This document shows, piece by piece, positions 44,197-53,751 of a stretch of DNA of 64,000 nt (the first letter of the stretch is position 1; each line of letters starts with the position of its first letter). This DNA is from Paraburkholderia acidipaludis NBRC 101816 (GTDB lineage: Bacteria > Pseudomonadota > Gammaproteobacteria > Burkholderiales > Burkholderiaceae). The notes under the pieces are model-generated. The model was not told the origin of the DNA. It made no database searches and saw only the letters and a list, made by a program, of their open reading frames with translations. Both the position numbers and the translations under genes were made by a program. Location: positions 186,001 through 250,000 of the forward strand of contig NZ_BAXZ01000005.1 in the NCBI RefSeq assembly GCF_000684975.1, read 5' to 3'.

Positions 44197-45906
44197 ATGG
44201 CCGAACCCATTGATAACCGCGCGCGCTCCCAGGCGCGCGCGACCGAAACCGCTAACGGTGTCGCGCGCCGCGCGCTGCCCGTCTGGCACTATCTCGCCAC
44301 CGCTGCGCTGGGCGCGCTCAACACCCTTTCCTTCGCGCCCACGCCGCACGGCGGCTGGCTCGAAATCGCCATCTTCGCGGGCTTCTACTTCTGGCTCACG
44401 CGCACCGCGGGCTGGAAGAGCGCGCTCTTCACCGGTTGGGCATTCGGCTTCGGCAACTTCGTGATCGGGGTGTGGTGGCTGTACGTGAGCATGCACGACT
44501 ACGGCGGCATGCCCGCGCCGCTCGCGGGCGCCGCGCTCGCCCTGTTCTCGCTCTATCTGGGGCTCTATCCAGCCCTGGCCGCCGCGGTCTGGTCGTTCTG
44601 CGCGGGACATGCCCGCAACGGCCGCGCGGACGACATTCCGTTCTCGCCCACGTGGCACGGCGCGTTTGCCTTCGCGAGTGCATGGGCGCTCGGCGAATGG
44701 GCGCGCGGCTACGTCTTCACCGGCTTCCCGTGGCTCTCGAGCGGCTACGCACAGGTGGACGGACCGCTCGCCGGCTATGCCCCCATCGCTGGCGTGTACG
44801 GCGTGGGCTGGGTGCTCGCCCTCGTCGCGGCGCTGGTCACGCAGGCGCTCGTGCGCGCATGTGCGCTGAAAGGACGCCCCTTCGCCGACGCGCCCGCGGC
44901 ACCGGCGCGACGCCGCGGGGCGCCGCGCGCCGCCGTCGCGATGCCGGCCGGTGTCGCCGTGGCCGCGATCGCCGCCGGAATGCTGCTGCCGCTCGTGCCG
45001 TGGACCGAACCCAGCGGCGCGCCGCTGAACGTGCGCCTCCTGCAAGGCAACGTCAAGCAGGAGATGAAGTTCTCCGAAACCGGCACGATGGCCGCCCTCG
45101 ACGAATTCCAGCAGCTCATCACCGAAAAGCCGGCCGACCTCATCGTCACGCCCGAAACCGCGATCCCCGTGCTGCTGCAGGACATGCCGCAGCCCTTCGC
45201 CCTGGCGATCCGGCGTTTCGCCGACTCCACCGGCACGGCCGTCCTGTTCGGCGCCGTCGGCGGCACGATCACGCCGGAAGGCCGCGTCGTCGACTTCACG
45301 AACAGCCTCTTCGGCATCACACCGGGCAAGCCTGGGCTCTATCGCTACGACAAGCACCATCTCGTGCCCTTCGGCGAGTTCGTGCCTTGGGGCTTCCGCT
45401 GGTTCGTGAATCTCATGAACATTCCGCTCGGCGACTTCGCGCGCGGTGCGCCCGTACAGCCGCCGTTCCTCGTGCACAACCAGCCCGTGGCCGTCGATAT
45501 CTGCTACGAAGACATCTTCGGCGAAGAGATCGCCCGCACCGTGCACGAGAACGCCGCCTCGCCCGGCATCCTCATCAACTCTACGAACCTCGCCTGGTTC
45601 GGCGACACGATCGCGCTCGACCAGCATCTGCAGATCGCGCGCATGCGCTCGCTCGAAACCGGCCGCCCCATGCTGCGCGCCACCAATACGGGGGCGACAG
45701 CCGCCATCGACGCCCACGGCCGCGTGATCGCGCGCCTGCCCACCTTCACGGCGGGTTCGCTCGACGTGCGCGTCGAGGGCACGGCGGGATTCACGCCTTA
45801 CGTGACGAGCGGCAACAATACCGTGGTCGCGATTTCGCTCCTGATGCTGGCGTTCGGCTTCGCCTTCGGGCCGGGACGGCCGGGGCGCGGCAAGACTCCG
45901 CGCTAA
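44197..45906 (+). CDS. lnt: Apolipoprotein N-acyltransferase
   Basis: A 569-aa inner-membrane protein with six or more N-terminal membrane helices and a periplasmic nitrilase domain from about residue 270. The catalytic triad positions are visible: Glu in VTPETAIP, Lys in YDKHHLVPFGEFVP and Cys in VDICYEDIFGE. It adds the third acyl chain to lipoproteins such as the one encoded at 35.5 kb. ATG 44197 has no strong ribosome-binding site. It is transcribed alone or with glyQS, 158 bases upstream of glyQ. Confidence 0.96.
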   Translation: MAEPIDNRARSQARATETANGVARRALPVWHYLATAALGALNTLSFAPTPHGGWLEIAIFAGFYFWLTRTAGWKSALFTGWAFGFGNFVIGVWWLYVSMHDYGGMPAPLAGAALALFSLYLGLYPALAAAVWSFCAGHARNGRADDIPFSPTWHGAFAFASAWALGEWARGYVFTGFPWLSSGYAQVDGPLAGYAPIAGVYGVGWVLALVAALVTQALVRACALKGRPFADAPAAPARRRGAPRAAVAMPAGVAVAAIAAGMLLPLVPWTEPSGAPLNVRLLQGNVKQEMKFSETGTMAALDEFQQLITEKPADLIVTPETAIPVLLQDMPQPFALAIRRFADSTGTAVLFGAVGGTITPEGRVVDFTNSLFGITPGKPGLYRYDKHHLVPFGEFVPWGFRWFVNLMNIPLGDFARGAPVQPPFLVHNQPVAVDICYEDIFGEEIARTVHENAASPGILINSTNLAWFGDTIALDQHLQIARMRSLETGRPMLRATNTGATAAIDAHGRVIARLPTFTAGSLDVRVEGTAGFTPYVTSGNNTVVAISLLMLAFGFAFGPGRPGRGKTPR

Positions 45907-46064
45907 CCCCGCAATCGCCGCCCAGGTCTCAATACCGCGCCAATCCGGTAAAATTCAACGTTTTAGCACCAGGCCGTCTTCCGGCCCGGGCTGCCGGGCC
46001 CTCGCCCGCGCGCGCCGCCGGAGCCGTGGTTTCCTGCCCCAAAAAAGCAAACTGCAGGCATTTC

Positions 46065-47072
46065 ATGCTCACGTTTCAGCAAATCATCCTGACGCTCCAG
46101 TCCTACTGGGACAAGCAGGGCTGCGCGCTGCTCCAGCCGATCGACATGGAAGTCGGCGCCGGCACCTCGCACGTCCACACCTTCCTGCGCGCGATCGGCC
46201 CCGAGCCGTGGCGGGCAGCCTATGTGCAGCCGTCGCGCCGCCCGAAAGACGGCCGCTACGGCGAAAACCCGAACCGCCTGCAGCACTACTACCAATACCA
46301 GGTGGTGCTCAAGCCCGCGCCGGAAAACATTCTCGACCTGTACCTCGGCTCGCTGGAAGCGCTCGGCTTCGACCTGAAGCAAAACGACGTGCGCTTCGTC
46401 GAGGACGACTGGGAGAACCCCACGCTCGGCGCCTGGGGCCTTGGCTGGGAGGTGTGGCTCAACGGCATGGAAGTCACGCAATTCACGTACTTCCAGCAGG
46501 TGGGCGGGCTCGACTGCAAGCCGGTGCTCGGCGAAATCACCTACGGGCTCGAGCGCCTCGCGATGTATCTGCAGAAGGTCGAGAACGTGTACGACCTCGT
46601 CTGGACCGAGTGGGAGGAACAAGGCCCGAACGGCCCCGAGATCCGTCGCCTCACCTATGGCGACGTGTACCACCAGAACGAAGTCGAGCAGTCCACGTAC
46701 AACTTCGAGCACGCGAACGTCGACCTGCTGTTCACGTTCTTCAACGCGTACGAAGGCGAAGCGAAGCGCATGATGGAGCAGCAGCTCGCGCTGCCCGCCT
46801 ACGAACTCGTGCTCAAGGCCGCACACACGTTCAACCTTCTCGACGCGCGCGGCGCGATCTCCGTGACCGAGCGCGCGGCCTACATCGGCCGCATTCGCGC
46901 GCTCTCGCGCAGCGTCGCGCAGTCGTACTACGAATCGCGCGAAAAGCTCGGCTTCCCGATGCTCGGCAATCCGGTGCACGGCGTGCCCGGCCTCACCACC
47001 GACGAACAGGAAGCCGCGATGCCCGCGTGGGCGCCGCCGCTGAAGGTCGAACGCAAGTTCGACGAGGAATGA
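46065..47072 (+). CDS. glyQ: Glycyl-tRNA synthetase alpha subunit
   Basis: A 335-aa class II synthetase subunit beginning MLTFQQIILTLQSYWDKQGC, with QPSRRPKDGRYGENPNR (motif 2 loop) and the motif 3 region ITYGLERLAMYLQ. It holds the active site of the alpha2beta2 enzyme; GlyS supplies tRNA binding. The open frame extends far upstream through lnt in another frame, but only this part is GlyQ. GlyS starts 16 bases later. Confidence 0.97.
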   Translation: MLTFQQIILTLQSYWDKQGCALLQPIDMEVGAGTSHVHTFLRAIGPEPWRAAYVQPSRRPKDGRYGENPNRLQHYYQYQVVLKPAPENILDLYLGSLEALGFDLKQNDVRFVEDDWENPTLGAWGLGWEVWLNGMEVTQFTYFQQVGGLDCKPVLGEITYGLERLAMYLQKVENVYDLVWTEWEEQGPNGPEIRRLTYGDVYHQNEVEQSTYNFEHANVDLLFTFFNAYEGEAKRMMEQQLALPAYELVLKAAHTFNLLDARGAISVTERAAYIGRIRALSRSVAQSYYESREKLGFPMLGNPVHGVPGLTTDEQEAAMPAWAPPLKVERKFDEE

Positions 47073-47088
47073 CCGGATCACCAGAACA

Positions 47089-49188
47089 ATGACCCAAGCC
47101 CATCACGCCACCCTCCTCGTCGAACTGCTGACCGAGGAACTGCCGCCGAAGGCCCTCGCGCGCCTCGGCGACGCCTTCGCCGAAGGCATCGCGCAGCGCC
47201 TCGCCGCGCGCGACCTGATCGAAGGCAATCTCGCGTTCGAACGCTACGCCACGCCGCGCCGCCTCGCGGTGACGATCAAGAACGTGCGCAGCGTCGCGCC
47301 CGAAAAGCAGGTGCGCGAAAAAGTGCTGCCCGTCTCGGTCGCGCTCGACGCCAACGGCCAGCCTACCGCACCGCTCGCGAAGAAGCTCGCGGCGCTCGGC
47401 TTCCCCGACTTCCCCGTGAGCGACCTCGAACGCGCCTCGGACGGCAAGAACGAAGCGTTCTTCCTGCGCTACGCGGCACCCGGCGCGACGCTCGCCGACG
47501 GCCTGCAGGCCGTGCTCGACGAAGCGCTCACGAAGCTGCCGATCCCGAAGGTCATGACCTACCAGCGCCCGGACGGCAGCAACGTGCAGTTCGTGCGCCC
47601 CGTGCATCGCCTGACCGCGCTGCATGGCGACCAGATCGTGCCGGTGAGCGCATTCGGCGTGGACGCCGGCGACACCACGCGCGGCCATCGCTTCCTCTCG
47701 GAAGGCACGATCGCCATCACGCGCGCCGACGACTACGCGCACACGCTCCAGCACAAAGGCTTCGTGATCGCGAACTACGCGGACCGCCGCGAATCGATCC
47801 GCTCGCAGCTGATCGCCGCGGCCGGCGGCGACAAGGCCGTGATGCCGGAGGCGCTGCTCGACGAAGTGAACTCGCTCGTCGAATGGCCGGTCGTGTACGC
47901 ATGCAAGTTCGAGGACGAATTCCTGCAAGTGCCGCAGGAATGCCTGATCCTCACGATGCAGACGAACCAGAAGTACTTCGCGCTCACGGACGAGCAAGGC
48001 CGCCTGCGCTCGCGCTTTCTGATCGTCTCGAATATCGCGACCGACACGCCCGCCGAGATCGTCGAAGGCAACGAGCGCGTCGTGCGCCCGCGTCTGGCCG
48101 ACGCCAAGTTCTTCTTCGAGCAGGACAAGAAGAAGCCGCTGGCCGACCGTGTGCCGCTGCTCGCGAACGTCGTGTATCACAACAAGCTCGGTTCGCAGCT
48201 GCAGCGCGTGGAGCGCCTCGAAGCGCTCGCGGGCGAGATTGCGCAACAGTGCGGCGCCGACGTCGCGCTCGCGAAGCGCGGCGCGCGTCTCGCGAAGGCC
48301 GACCTGCTGACCGACATGGTGGGCGAATTCCCCGAGCTGCAAGGTACGATGGGGACGTACTACGCGCGCCATGACGGCGAGCCCGAAGAAGTGGCGATCG
48401 CCTGCTCCGAGCACTACCAGCCGCGCTTCTCCGGCGACGCGCTGCCGGGCACCCCCACGGGCACGATCGTCGCGCTCGCGGACAAGCTGGAAACGCTCGT
48501 GGGCATCTGGGGCATCGGCCTCGCGCCCACCGGCGAAAAGGATCCGTTCGCGCTGCGCCGTCATGCGCTGGGCGTGCTGCGCATTCTCGTCGAAAAGCAA
48601 CTGCCGCTCGACCTCGTTGAACTGCTGCGCGCGGCTCAAGGCCAGTTCGCCGACGTGCCCGCCGTAACCGACTCGACGGCCGCGATCTACGAATTCTGCA
48701 TGGACCGCCTGCGCGGCTTGCTGCGCGAACGCGGCTACGCCGCCGCCGAAATCGACGCGGTGCTCGCGCTGAACCCCACGCGACTCGACGACATCGTCGC
48801 GCGCCTCGACGCCGTGCGCGAATTCGCAGCGCTCGCCGAAGCGGCCTCGCTCGCGGCCGCGAACAAGCGCATCTCGAACATTCTCAAGAAGTCCGAGATG
48901 GCCGACGACGCCGGCGTGCAGATCGCGCTCTTCGTCGAAGCCGCGGAAAAGGCGCTGCATGCGCAGCTCGAACAGGTCGCGCCGCGCGTGGAATCGCAGC
49001 TCGCTTCGCGCGAGTACACGGGCGCGCTCACGGCGCTCGCGGCGCTGCGCGAAACAGTCGACACGTTCTTCAACGACGTCATGGTGAACGCCGAAGACCC
49101 GGCGCTGCGGGCCAATCGTCTCGCGCTGCTCAAGGCGCTGCATCGGCAGATGAACAGCGTCGCCGACATCTCGCGGCTGGCCGCCTGA
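47089..49188 (+). CDS. glyS: Glycyl-tRNA synthetase beta subunit
   Basis: A 699-aa protein beginning with the GlyS pattern LLVELLTEELPPKALARLGDAF and containing FLQVPQECLILTMQTNQKYFAL. A central HD-like segment and C-terminal anticodon-binding helices complete the beta chain, which recognises tRNA-Gly and partners GlyQ. Length is normal. It is followed by gmhB at 30 bases. Confidence 0.97.
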   Translation: MTQAHHATLLVELLTEELPPKALARLGDAFAEGIAQRLAARDLIEGNLAFERYATPRRLAVTIKNVRSVAPEKQVREKVLPVSVALDANGQPTAPLAKKLAALGFPDFPVSDLERASDGKNEAFFLRYAAPGATLADGLQAVLDEALTKLPIPKVMTYQRPDGSNVQFVRPVHRLTALHGDQIVPVSAFGVDAGDTTRGHRFLSEGTIAITRADDYAHTLQHKGFVIANYADRRESIRSQLIAAAGGDKAVMPEALLDEVNSLVEWPVVYACKFEDEFLQVPQECLILTMQTNQKYFALTDEQGRLRSRFLIVSNIATDTPAEIVEGNERVVRPRLADAKFFFEQDKKKPLADRVPLLANVVYHNKLGSQLQRVERLEALAGEIAQQCGADVALAKRGARLAKADLLTDMVGEFPELQGTMGTYYARHDGEPEEVAIACSEHYQPRFSGDALPGTPTGTIVALADKLETLVGIWGIGLAPTGEKDPFALRRHALGVLRILVEKQLPLDLVELLRAAQGQFADVPAVTDSTAAIYEFCMDRLRGLLRERGYAAAEIDAVLALNPTRLDDIVARLDAVREFAALAEAASLAAANKRISNILKKSEMADDAGVQIALFVEAAEKALHAQLEQVAPRVESQLASREYTGALTALAALRETVDTFFNDVMVNAEDPALRANRLALLKALHRQMNSVADISRLAA

Positions 49189-49218
49189 TGTTGCCGGCCC
49201 ACTACTGAACGCGACGCC

Positions 49219-49782
49219 ATGCCGACCAGCTCCAGCAGAAAACTCGTGATCCTCGACCGCGACGGCGTAATCAACGTCGACTCCGACGCGTACATCAAGT
49301 CGCCCGACGAATGGATCGCGATCCCCGGCAGCCTCGAAGCGATCGCCCGCCTGAACCAGGCGGGCTACCGCATCGCGGTGGCGACGAACCAGTCGGGCAT
49401 CGGCCGCGGCCTGTTCGACACCGCCGCGCTCAACGCCATGCACATCAAGATGCACCGCCTCGCGGCTGCCGTGGGCGGACGCATCGACGCCGTGTTCTTC
49501 TGCCCGCACACGGCGCAGGACCACTGCGACTGCCGCAAGCCGAAGCCCGGCATGCTGAAGATGATCTCGGAACGCTTCGAAGTGGCGCCGGAGGACACGG
49601 CGGTGGTGGGCGACTCGCTGCGCGACCTGCAGGCGGGCGCCGCGCTCGGCTTTCCCACGCACCTCGTGCGCACCGGCAAAGGCGAAAAAACCCTCGCTGC
49701 GGGCGGCCTGCCCGAAGGCACGCAGATCCATGACGACTTGCGCGCGTTCGCACTCGACTTTCTTGCCAACGAGTCCGCCTGA
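49219..49782 (+). CDS. gmhB: D-glycero-beta-D-manno-heptose-1,7-bisphosphate 7-phosphatase
   Basis: A 187-aa HAD phosphatase: nucleophile Asp in LDRDGVINVDS, NQSGIGRGLF, and the zinc-binding loop CPHTAQDHCDCRKPKPGM that defines the GmhB/HisB-N group, then VGDSLRDLQAG. It acts in ADP-heptose synthesis for the lipopolysaccharide core. Normal length. Confidence 0.93.
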   Translation: MPTSSSRKLVILDRDGVINVDSDAYIKSPDEWIAIPGSLEAIARLNQAGYRIAVATNQSGIGRGLFDTAALNAMHIKMHRLAAAVGGRIDAVFFCPHTAQDHCDCRKPKPGMLKMISERFEVAPEDTAVVGDSLRDLQAGAALGFPTHLVRTGKGEKTLAAGGLPEGTQIHDDLRAFALDFLANESA

Positions 49783-49854
49783 ACTCATGCGACGCTAACC
49801 CGACCGGGCAAGGCGCACAACGGCGCCACCCGCTCAATCCTCCCGGCCCGATCG

Positions 49855-50616
49855 ATGCGCTTTCTCCGTTCCCTGCTGCTGTTCATCTACTTCATCGTGT
49901 TCACGATGCCTTACGCGACGGCGTGCTTCATCGCCTTCCCGTTCATGAACGCCGACCGACGCTACTGGATGGCAGTAGGCTGGTGCCGCACGACGCTCTT
50001 CGTCACGCGCTGGCTCAACGGTATTCGCTACCGCATAGAAGGCCTGGAGAATCTGCCTGACGGACCGGCGGTGATTCTCTCGAAGCACCAGTCGGCCTGG
50101 GAGACGCTGGCCTTTCCCGCACTGATGCCGCGGCCACTGTGCTACGTGTTCAAGCGCGAACTGCTCTACGTGCCGTTCTTCGGCTGGGCGCTCGGCATGC
50201 TGAAGATGGTCCACATCAATCGCAAGGAAGGCAAACACGCTTTCGATTCGGTGACGCGCCAGGGCAAACAGCGCATGGCCGAAGGCGCGTGGGTCATCAT
50301 GTTCCCGGAAGGCACGCGCACGCCCACGGGCAAACAGGGCAAGTACAAGACCGGTGGAGCACGCTTCGCCATAGAAACCGGCGCGCCGGTTGTGCCGGTC
50401 GCGCACAATGCGGGTCGCGTCTGGCCCCGCAACTCGTTCATCAAATATCCGGGTATAGTCACGGTGTCGATCGGCAAGCCGATCGAGACGACCGGACTCT
50501 CGCCCGATGCCGTGAATACGCGTGTGGAAAAGTGGATCGAAGCCGAGATGCGGCGCATCGACCCGGCGGCGTATCGCGAGACCGATGGCGCGTCGGCCAA
50601 TACGGCACGCATCTGA
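49855..50616 (+). CDS. plsC: 1-acyl-sn-glycerol-3-phosphate acyltransferase
   Basis: A 253-aa membrane-bound PlsC-type acyltransferase. An N-terminal membrane helix is followed by LSKHQSAWETLAFP (catalytic His; the H..... acid position is Glu rather than the textbook Asp) and PEGTRTPTGKQGKYKTGG with the substrate Arg, then GAPVVPVAHNAG. It makes phosphatidic acid from lysophosphatidic acid. It sits between gmhB and a metallopeptidase-like gene. Confidence 0.92.
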   Translation: MRFLRSLLLFIYFIVFTMPYATACFIAFPFMNADRRYWMAVGWCRTTLFVTRWLNGIRYRIEGLENLPDGPAVILSKHQSAWETLAFPALMPRPLCYVFKRELLYVPFFGWALGMLKMVHINRKEGKHAFDSVTRQGKQRMAEGAWVIMFPEGTRTPTGKQGKYKTGGARFAIETGAPVVPVAHNAGRVWPRNSFIKYPGIVTVSIGKPIETTGLSPDAVNTRVEKWIEAEMRRIDPAAYRETDGASANTARI

Positions 50617-50688
50617 TGTGCGCGGGCCGCAACTGGGCGACGCGAGCATCGCGCAAGCAGCACACGCTCAATCGCACCCGACCTGACG

Positions 50689-51555
50689 ATGCAGAAGTCC
50701 AACACGCCGCGGCCTGCTGCGGCGCTCGATAACCGGCAGCTCGATTTGCCGCTTTTTGGCGAGGCGGCGCCGGACGTCCTGCCGCGTTCCCCCTCGCCTA
50801 CGCCGACACCCTCCCAACATCCGAATAAAGTGCCGCTCGCTCCGGACGGCACGCGGCTGCGCAGCGTCGCCCTGGGCGCTCGCACACTGCATTACCGGCT
50901 CAAACGCTCGTCGCGTAAATCGATCGGCTTCGTGATCGACAGCACCGGGCTTGCCATCACGGCGCCGCGGTGGGTGACACTTGCCGACATCGAAACGGCG
51001 ATCGCCGAAAAGCAGCGGTGGATCTTCGCGAAACTGGCCGAGTGGCAGACGCGCGTGGAGCAGCGTGCGCTGCCGCGCGTGGAGTGGGGGGACGGGGCGG
51101 AACTGCCTTACCTTGGCAAGCCGATACGGTTGCGGCTTGGGGCTTCCGTTCTCGCCTTCGACGAAGAAACGCGAGTGCTCGCGTTGCCCCTGCCTCCCCA
51201 CGCGGATTCGCAGCAGATCAAGGACCGCGTGACTGGGTGGCTGCAAGGCGAAGCGACGCGGGTTTTTGGCGACCGGCTTGGCGTCTATGCGGCGAAGCTT
51301 GGGGTCGCGTTCCGGTCTTATGCGCTATCGTCTGCGGCCACGCGCTGGGGTAGCTGCTCAAGCGAAGGGCGGATCCGGCTCAACTGGCGGCTGATTCACT
51401 TTCCGCTTTCTGTTGTGGACTACGTCGTGGCGCATGAACTCGCGCACCTCCGGGAGATGAATCATAGTCCGCGATTCTGGCGGACCGTAGAGTCGATTTT
51501 TCCGGAGTTTCGGGAGGCGAGGAAGGTGTTGAAGCAGTGTCCATTGGAGATGTAA
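50689..51555 (+). CDS. YgjP-like metal-dependent hydrolase (DUF45)
   Basis: A 288-aa protein with a disordered N-terminus (about 60 residues, Pro/Ser-rich) and a C-terminal M48/SprT-like zinc site HELAHLREMNHSPRFW, preceded by the family motif TRWGSCSSEGRIRLNW. The family includes YgjP proteins sometimes linked to restriction-modification loci; here it closes a housekeeping run. Substrate unknown. ATG 50689. Confidence 0.88.
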   Translation: MQKSNTPRPAAALDNRQLDLPLFGEAAPDVLPRSPSPTPTPSQHPNKVPLAPDGTRLRSVALGARTLHYRLKRSSRKSIGFVIDSTGLAITAPRWVTLADIETAIAEKQRWIFAKLAEWQTRVEQRALPRVEWGDGAELPYLGKPIRLRLGASVLAFDEETRVLALPLPPHADSQQIKDRVTGWLQGEATRVFGDRLGVYAAKLGVAFRSYALSSAATRWGSCSSEGRIRLNWRLIHFPLSVVDYVVAHELAHLREMNHSPRFWRTVESIFPEFREARKVLKQCPLEM

Positions 51556-51687
51556 TGACGAAACGGCACAACGTCGCTTCCCGGTCATCCCGCCGGCTGA
51601 AGAAGACGATTTGGGAACTTGTACTATAGAATCATTCAAACGCGTGTGAGATGCTGGCGAGTCGCATCCTTATCACTTGCCAGTGAG

Positions 51688-52110
51688 ATGATATATATCT
51701 TCCGATTGTCGAACTTACTCTATCGCTACCACGTGCCTTTCCTGCCGCGGCTTCTTAAAATCGTCAATCGCATCCTCTTTTCCGTTTCGCTACCGCCGTC
51801 GGTTCAAGTCGGAAGGAACGTCACGTTCGGCTATCAGGGCTTAGGTATCGTTGTGCATCGGCATGCCAAGCTGGGGTCAAACATTATTATTTCCCCGAAC
51901 GTCGTTATTGGAGGTCGAGGGGGCGGCCGTCCTGGCGCACCAATCATCGAAGACGACGTCGTTATCGGGGCCGGTGCGTGCATTCTTGGCTCCGTAACCA
52001 TCGGCCGCAATGCAGTGATCGGTGCGAATGCCGTTGTTCTAACAGATGTTTCGCCTCACACGACAGTGGTTGGAATCCCGGCTCGACCTGTCGAAAAAAG
52101 CGCTCAATAA
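51688..52110 (+). CDS. Left-handed beta-helix acetyltransferase
   Basis: A 140-aa protein with hexapeptide repeats in the serine O-acetyltransferase-like arrangement: VQVGRNVTFGYQGLGIVVH, SNIIISPNVVIGGR, IIEDDVVIGAGACILGSVTIGRNAVIGANAVV, then PARPVEK. Such enzymes O-acetylate sugars in polysaccharide loci, or serine. I choose ATG 51688; an upstream TTG frame start lacks support. It faces the exopolysaccharide operon from the opposite strand and shares its lower GC, so it likely decorates that polymer. Confidence 0.78.
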   Translation: MIYIFRLSNLLYRYHVPFLPRLLKIVNRILFSVSLPPSVQVGRNVTFGYQGLGIVVHRHAKLGSNIIISPNVVIGGRGGGRPGAPIIEDDVVIGAGACILGSVTIGRNAVIGANAVVLTDVSPHTTVVGIPARPVEKSAQ

Positions 52111-52199
52111 GTCCGACGCTGGATCGGTTGGCATCACGCCCCGAAGATATGGCAGCCGCCACTAGTCTGCTATGCTTTATTTATATCCCGCCCAAAAAG

Positions 52200-52979
52200 T
52201 CAGGGCATGCCGTCAACACGCCTGACCTCCACGTTGCCGAAATAAAGAGTCCGATCTTCAACATCCGTCGGGCGTGATTTCCACCACCATTTGTATATGC
52301 CGATTTTCAGATATGAATCGGCATCTCCTTTATATGCATTTCCGCACCCCGGGCAGTTAACGACGCGCGTGCCATTCATATACAGTTCGGTGATGGAATT
52401 CACGCCGGAATGATCTGCTTTGTAAATCAGCCGCCAGTTGATCATCTTGCCTCGATCTGAAGCCGGATTGCCGAACACGAATATATGCGCAGGATCATCG
52501 CGTGCGTCCCTGATTTCCACCTGATAGCGGCCATTGACAAATCTGATCGAAAAAGGCGGAGACCCCAATCCTCCTTTGGGCCCTTGCAGTATCTGCGTAA
52601 ATAATTCCGGCTGCCGCGAGTCAAATTGATAATTCTCCGGAATCCCTGTCGACCACGCCACCTCGTAGGTAATTCCCGGTATGAAATGAAAGATTTTTGC
52701 AAATGCCAACTCTGCTCTCGGCGTACCGTTCGCGACACCGTTGAAGTTGTCGCTGCGGCGAACAGATACCCTCACAAGCGACTTGTCTGAATTATGCCCT
52801 TGCACAACCGATATCGCTCCCGGCGGTGCCTGTACGACGACGCGCTCATCTATGCCGGATTTCCAGCTGCTTCTGAAAATATATTCGCCTATTCCGGCAT
52901 CTTTCGACGGACCAGAGCAATCGACGAATATGAGCGGCGTGATTATCGCCAGCGCCAAAATTCTGTAGATGCTGTTCAC
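52200..52979 (-). CDS. Exported polysaccharide lyase
   Basis: A 259-aa protein with an N-terminal signal sequence (residues 4-20) ending near a Cys (FVDCSG, an imperfect lipobox). The body matches the concanavalin-like polysaccharide lyase fold: TPRAELAFAKIFHF, GITYEVAWSTGIPENYQF, NWRLIYKADHSG and the final strand LYFGNVEVRRVDG. It is the last gene of the exopolysaccharide operon; such lyases trim the polymer or clear it from the periplasm, and for a uronic-acid polymer a beta-eliminating lyase fits. The start is GTG 52979, four bases after the upstream stop, with GGGG upstream. Confidence 0.75.
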   Translation of the reverse strand: MNSIYRILALAIITPLIFVDCSGPSKDAGIGEYIFRSSWKSGIDERVVVQAPPGAISVVQGHNSDKSLVRVSVRRSDNFNGVANGTPRAELAFAKIFHFIPGITYEVAWSTGIPENYQFDSRQPELFTQILQGPKGGLGSPPFSIRFVNGRYQVEIRDARDDPAHIFVFGNPASDRGKMINWRLIYKADHSGVNSITELYMNGTRVVNCPGCGNAYKGDADSYLKIGIYKWWWKSRPTDVEDRTLYFGNVEVRRVDGMP

Positions 52980-52983
52980 ACAC

Positions 52984-53736
52984 TTACCCCAGCGTGGGCT
53001 TAAACAGGGTCATCATTCTTTCGCGCAAAAGCATTACGCTAAATTTGCAATTGGTAATCAGGTATCTTTTCCACATCCGACGAGGTTCCTGAATCACCCT
53101 GAACAGCCATTCCAATCCTGACTTCTGCATCCACAACGGCGCCCGTCGGACTTGCCCGGCGATTACGTCGAACGTACCGCCCACGCCCATAACAAAATTC
53201 ACGCCAAGCTTATCTTTCCAGCGATCGATAAAAATCTCCTTCTTCGGCGAGCTGATGGCCACGAATAACAACCTCGCCCCAGATCGGGCTATCTGATTTA
53301 CAACCGCTTCTTCATTTTCCTCAAAATATCCGTGATGAAGCCCGGCGATCTGCAATTTTGGATACCCTTTCGCTAATATTTCGCCTGTCTTTTCCACGAC
53401 CGCCTGAGTCCCACCCAAAAAAAATACCGGCAACCCCTCTTCCTCAGATTTTGCGATCAGATTACTAAATAGATCGATTCCGGCCACCCTCTCAGGAACG
53501 TCGTAACCTAAAATTCGAGCCGCCCAGACAACGCCCATACCATCGATATTGATGACGTCACAGTTGCGAACCGAATCGGCAAGACGGCGGTCAGAACGCA
53601 TATTGACTATCTTGGCGACATTAACAACAACATGTTGGGTAAAGATCCGCTGCCTCACCCGATCCGAGATCCAGCACACCATCTCATCCATCGTCGCCAC
53701 ATCCATAGGGCAATTAAATATATTCATTCTTCGCAT
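52984..53736 (-). CDS. WecG/TagA/CpsF-family glycosyltransferase
   Basis: A 250-aa GT26 protein: VVNVAKIVNMRSD, NIDGMGVVWAARILG, PVFFLGGTQAVVEKTGEIL, LLFVAISSPKKEIFI and GVGGTFDVIAGQVRRAP, ending with the membrane-associating helix region (LEWLFRVIQEPRRMWKRYL). Enterobacterial WecG adds ManNAcA to lipid-linked GlcNAc. With wecB and wecC in the same operon, this enzyme probably adds ManNAcA here too. ATG 53736. Confidence 0.88.
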   Translation of the reverse strand: MRRMNIFNCPMDVATMDEMVCWISDRVRQRIFTQHVVVNVAKIVNMRSDRRLADSVRNCDVINIDGMGVVWAARILGYDVPERVAGIDLFSNLIAKSEEEGLPVFFLGGTQAVVEKTGEILAKGYPKLQIAGLHHGYFEENEEAVVNQIARSGARLLFVAISSPKKEIFIDRWKDKLGVNFVMGVGGTFDVIAGQVRRAPLWMQKSGLEWLFRVIQEPRRMWKRYLITNCKFSVMLLRERMMTLFKPTLG

Positions 53737-53751
53737 GTTCGTTCCTGCTAT

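Noticed and set aside
44436..46064. Open frame extending the glyQ frame upstream through lnt
   Set aside because: The residues before MLTFQQIIL are Arg-rich and antithetical to the lnt reading; GlyQ starts at 46065.
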